Both the position numbers and the translations under genes were made by a program. The notes beneath the pieces were generated by a model. The model had not been told where the DNA came from. It saw only the letters and a program-made list of their open reading frames with translations, and did not search any database. Below are positions 61,084 to 64,000 of a stretch of DNA of 64,000 nt, piece by piece. The stretch lies in contig CADECY010000008.1 in NCBI GenBank assembly GCA_902825945.1, positions 62,001-126,000 on the forward strand, in the 5' to 3' direction. Positions within the stretch are counted from its first letter, which is position 1; each line of letters opens with the position of its first letter. Source of the DNA: an uncultured Acidobacteriota bacterium (GTDB lineage Bacteria > Acidobacteriota > Terriglobia > Bryobacterales > Bryobacteraceae).

Positions 61084-62235
61084 CTAGCGAATCGCGGCAG
61101 CCGACACCGTCATCATGGCGTTGAACTCATCGGCCATATCGCCGTCGCGGCTCTGCCGTTGTTGCATGACGACACCCACCACGTCCCGCGACGGATCCAC
61201 CCAGCCGTAGGTCCGATACGCCCCACCATGCCCATACGTACCGATCGAATTCATGCGGAACAAGCCATCGGCGTCCTTGATTACGCCCCACGAGAGTCCG
61301 TAGCCGAAGCCCGGTGCGAAACCCGCCTTCAGATCGCCTGTGTGGTTCCGCCTCATCACCTCGACCGCCGCTTTCGACAGAAATCTCTTGCCTCGTGCCA
61401 CGCCTCCGTCGAGCATCATCTGGTAGAAGGCCGCCATGTCCGCGGCAGTCGAGTAGAGGCCGCCTTCGGGTGCCGGATAGATCGCGCCCTTGCGATGAAG
61501 GTCGAATTCGGCCCGCTCGAGCTTCTCGCCACTCATCGCATACATTGCCGCGATGCGCGGGTAACGATCCTCGGGCACGAAGAAGAAAGTGTCGTTCATG
61601 CCGAGTGGCGCGAACAGACGTTCAGCCAGGAACTTCTCGAACGGTTGGCCCGACACCACTTCGACGATCCGCCCCAGCGCCGCGATTCCCGTGTTGCTGT
61701 ACGACCATCGCGCGCCCGGTTCGAAAGCCAGCCGCTGCTGCGAGAAGACGAGCACAGCCTGGGCGAGCGTGCGGTCACGCTTCTGAAAGAGATCGGCCAG
61801 CGCGGGAACACTCCCGGCCATCCCGGATGTGTGCGTGAGGAGATCGCGAAGCGTGGGAGCGCGATGAGGTTTCGCGCCCGTGGCGAGCAGCATTCCGCGA
61901 AACTCCGGCAGGTATTTCTCCACTGGATCGCCCAGCCCGACCAGCCCTTCCTCGGCGAGCATCATGATCGCGGTTCCCGTGATGGGCTTGGTCATAGACG
62001 CGATCTGGAAGATCGAACTCGTCTTCATCGCGACCTTGTTCTCGCGATCCTGCCAGCCGCGCGCCTCGTGAATCGCGGTGACGCCATGACGCTGGATCAG
62101 CACCACGAGTCCGGCGGTCTTGCCTTGATCGACGAACTGCTGCATGCGCGCCCGCATCTTGTCGAGCATCACCGGATCCATGCCGTGATCGGCGGCAAAG
62201 AGGACCGCGGGAAGAAGAGCGAGCATCCAGGCGCG
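61084..62235 (-). CDS. Class C beta-lactamase-related serine hydrolase
   Basis: 383 residues from ATG 62235, which has GGGAG upstream; ATG 62253 would overlap guaA. Signal peptide RAWMLALLPAVLFA. The catalytic SxxK is IASMTK (Ser 81), the YxN motif is in RWSYSNTG, and the third element is HGG in YGHGGAYRTYG. This is the esterase/D-aminopeptidase-like branch (EstB, LACTB-like). True AmpC beta-lactamase is unlikely because KTG is replaced by HGG. It follows guaA by 8 bp on the same strand. Confidence 0.92.
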   Translation of the reverse strand, partial: RAWMLALLPAVLFAADHGMDPVMLDKMRARMQQFVDQGKTAGLVVLIQRHGVTAIHEARGWQDRENKVAMKTSSIFQIASMTKPITGTAIMMLAEEGLVGLGDPVEKYLPEFRGMLLATGAKPHRAPTLRDLLTHTSGMAGSVPALADLFQKRDRTLAQAVLVFSQQRLAFEPGARWSYSNTGIAALGRIVEVVSGQPFEKFLAERLFAPLGMNDTFFFVPEDRYPRIAAMYAMSGEKLERAEFDLHRKGAIYPAPEGGLYSTAADMAAFYQMMLDGGVARGKRFLSKAAVEVMRRNHTGDLKAGFAPGFGYGLSWGVIKDADGLFRMNSIGTYGHGGAYRTYGWVDPSRDVVGVVMQQRQSRDGDMADEFNAMMTVSAAAIR

Positions 62236-62243
62236 CATCGAGA

Positions 62244-63995
62244 TTACTCCCATTCAATGGTGGCGGGCGGTTTGTGCGTGAGGTCGTAGTAGACCGAGCA
62301 GACTCCGGGAATCGCGAGCAGTTCAACTCGCATCCTCTCGGCGAGATCGGCGCTCATCAGCACCGATTGCGCGGTCATGCCGTCCACCGAATGGATCGGG
62401 CGCAGAACCACCGAGTCGGGCCGGTCCGCCGATCCGCAGGGAATCAGCACGACCGGGAACTGCCAGACATCGTTCTCGAAGCCCGATTCGAGGCTGAGCT
62501 GGCGCACGATCGCGTCCGCCTTGCGCAAACGGTCGATGCGCGGACCCGTGAGATGGGCGGCGCGTACCTTCTGCTCGCCCACGGGCGCATGTCCGCCGAG
62601 GTGTGCGATCACGCGATTCACACGGCTGACGCGATTCACCGTGTGCGTGGCGCGTTCGAGAAGCGCCGGCGACAGTGGCTCATCGAATACGAGCACGGGC
62701 CGGTAGCTGCGCGAATCGCCTTGTACGCCCACCGAATGCACGGGCATGATCCAGCCGTCTTCCGAAGCTTCCATCTCGAGTTCCTCGCCGGAGCAGAGCA
62801 GGCGGATCGCAAGTCCAGGCCCCGGGAACGGATGACGGTCGAGCAGTTCGGAAGGCAGCCCGATCGCGCGTCCGAGGTCGCGGACTTCGTCCTTGTAGAA
62901 CGACTTTAGCGGTTCGATGATGCGGCCTTCGTCGATCAACTTCTGAATTCCCGCGACGCGATTGTGATGCGTCTTGATCACTTCGGCCTTGGCGGTTCCA
63001 CCCGACTCGATCGTATCCGGATAGATGGTGCCCTGACCCAGCACCCAATCGCCATCGAGGTAGTGACCGGTCGTGAGCACGCCATCCTGCACAGCGACGA
63101 ACTGCTCGCCGATGATGTGGCGCTTCTTCTCGGGTTCGATCACGCCGTCGAGCGCTTTCAGGAACGCGGGGCGCGCATGCACGACATCGACGCCGAGAGT
63201 CCGCTGCACGAATTCGGTTTCGCCCTCGCGCATGAAGCCCGTGTCGACATAGGCTCCGTGGACCCGCTCGGGTCCGAGCGCACGCAAGCAGAGCCGATAG
63301 GCCACCGACGAATCGACGCCACCCGACACGAAGAAGAAGACGTTGCGCGAGCCCGCCTGCTGGCGGATCTCATCCTCGATCATCGCGATCTGGCTGCGTG
63401 GATTCCAATCGGCCACGCATCCGCAGATGTCGAAGACGAAGTTTCGCAGAAGGCGCGAGCCACAGGGCGTGTGGACGACCTCCGGGTGAAACTGGACGCC
63501 GAAGAGCCGGCGCGCTGGATTCGCGATGGCCGCCACGCGGCAGGTTTCCGTTGAGGCCGCCACGGTGAACCCCGATGGCGGCTTTTCCACCTGATCGCGA
63601 TGGCTCATCCAGACGCTTTCGCGCGGTTCGAGTCCGGCGAACAATCCGTCGCGCATGGCGACCTCGATCATCGCCTGACCGTATTCGCCCTTGTCGCCTT
63701 TGCGAACCGATCCGTCCATCAGATGTGCCATCAACTGCTGTCCGTAGCAGATGCCGAGCACCGCAGGGCCCGCGTCGAACAGCGCCGGATCGGCCGTCGG
63801 GCTTCCCGGCTCATAGACGCTCGCGGGTCCCCCCGAGAGGATCACGCCGCGAAAAGAAGCCAGTTCGCTGGCCGGTATGTCCGAGGGCCGGACTTCGGAA
63901 TAGACACCGAGATCGCGAACCCGTCGCGCGATCAGATGGCAGTATTGTCCGCCGGCATCGAGCACGGCGATTTGGGGTTGCGGATGGACGCTCAA
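62244..63995 (-). CDS. guaA: GMP synthase (glutamine-hydrolysing), long two-lobe type
   Basis: 583 residues from TTG 63995; the frame stays open to the window edge, so the true start may lie outside. The class I amidotransferase has GICYGQQLM (Cys 83) and FGVQFHPEV. The ATP pyrophosphatase has FVSGGVDSSVA. The C-terminus ends LTHKPPATIEWE. Bacterial GuaA is normally about 510-525 residues. The extra ~80 lie in the dimerisation domain, where MPVHSVGVQGDSRSY and THTVNRVSRVNRVI appear before the usual LRKADAIVRQL part. That order resembles human-type GMPS. It makes GMP from XMP. Confidence 0.95.
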   Translation of the reverse strand: MSVHPQPQIAVLDAGGQYCHLIARRVRDLGVYSEVRPSDIPASELASFRGVILSGGPASVYEPGSPTADPALFDAGPAVLGICYGQQLMAHLMDGSVRKGDKGEYGQAMIEVAMRDGLFAGLEPRESVWMSHRDQVEKPPSGFTVAASTETCRVAAIANPARRLFGVQFHPEVVHTPCGSRLLRNFVFDICGCVADWNPRSQIAMIEDEIRQQAGSRNVFFFVSGGVDSSVAYRLCLRALGPERVHGAYVDTGFMREGETEFVQRTLGVDVVHARPAFLKALDGVIEPEKKRHIIGEQFVAVQDGVLTTGHYLDGDWVLGQGTIYPDTIESGGTAKAEVIKTHHNRVAGIQKLIDEGRIIEPLKSFYKDEVRDLGRAIGLPSELLDRHPFPGPGLAIRLLCSGEELEMEASEDGWIMPVHSVGVQGDSRSYRPVLVFDEPLSPALLERATHTVNRVSRVNRVIAHLGGHAPVGEQKVRAAHLTGPRIDRLRKADAIVRQLSLESGFENDVWQFPVVLIPCGSADRPDSVVLRPIHSVDGMTAQSVLMSADLAERMRVELLAIPGVCSVYYDLTHKPPATIEWE

Positions 63996-64000
63996 TCGAA

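Noticed and set aside
61084..62235. AmpC-type beta-lactamase
   Set aside because: SxxK and YxN are present, but the KTG box is HGG, as in esterases and peptidases of the same fold.
1..64000. tRNA, rRNA, riboswitch or intact insertion sequence
   Set aside because: Gaps between genes are nearly all under 150 bp. I saw no cloverleaf ending in CCA, no T-box before tyrS or pheA, and no transposase frame. A tRNAscan or Infernal run would settle this.

Overview
The window is one continuous piece of a GC-rich chromosome, with no rRNA, tRNA, CRISPR array or intact transposon that I could find. Gene content points to an acidobacterium, most likely of the Solibacter/Bryobacter type. The evidence is two Oar-like TonB-dependent receptors with a carboxypeptidase-regulatory N-terminus, Ser/Thr kinases with TPR tails next to an ECF sigma factor, three formylglycine-type sulfatases, a DUF1501 plus DUF1549/DUF1553 cytochrome pair, a PEP-CTERM protein and many Tat-exported proteins. 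The lineage is an inference from gene families only.

Layout. 1-2.4 kb holds the end of an eroded M1-peptidase-like protein, a VOC protein and remnants of an ECF sigma gene and an SDR gene. 2.4-8.2 kb runs forward: ruvB-folK, a secreted FG-GAP protein, then a glycosyltransferase set (GT2, GT2, DUF2304, GT4). 8.2-10.2 kb is a reverse pair, a sulfatase and an unknown exported protein. 10.3-11.9 kb is a translationally coupled ABC-type ATPase plus a small D-x-D protein, the best candidate here for an undescribed (possibly defence) system. 11.9-17.4 kb is a U32 protein (RlhA type), an SGNH-TPR protein, a 42-residue membrane peptide and a carbamoyltransferase homologue that has lost its motifs and its C-terminal half. 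17.5-31.5 kb holds TonB receptor 1, a sulfatase, pyruvate carboxylase, a dipeptidase/unknown/SMP-30 operon, a HEPN toxin-antitoxin-like pair with a frameshift, a sialidase and rlmB. 31.5-37.5 kb is a kinase-sigma-kinase block. 38.5-43.3 kb carries pheA, tyrS, a GNAT enzyme and folP; FolP bears a tail of 20 RFDRGGPPP-like repeats. 43.3-48.8 kb is reverse (DUF1501, DUF1553, GDSL, DUF1223). 48.9-53.7 kb is an MBL-fold hydrolase, quinol nitric oxide reductase and a third sulfatase. 53.7-55.9 kb is a vsr-methylase-Eco29kI-type restriction cassette. 56-64 kb holds TonB receptor 2, a small helical protein, a TPR protein, a class C serine hydrolase and guaA.

How the genes work together. The exported sulfatases, sialidase, dipeptidase, receptors and DUF1553 cytochromes suit an organism that scavenges sulfated or decorated polymers. 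Housekeeping genes (ruvB, folK, folP, pheA, tyrS, rlmB, pyc, guaA) are scattered among them. Many start codons are preceded at 6-8 nt by a TANNNT or closely similar -10 box, sometimes built on the stop codon of the gene before, which suggests widespread leaderless transcription. Starts below were chosen partly on that signal.
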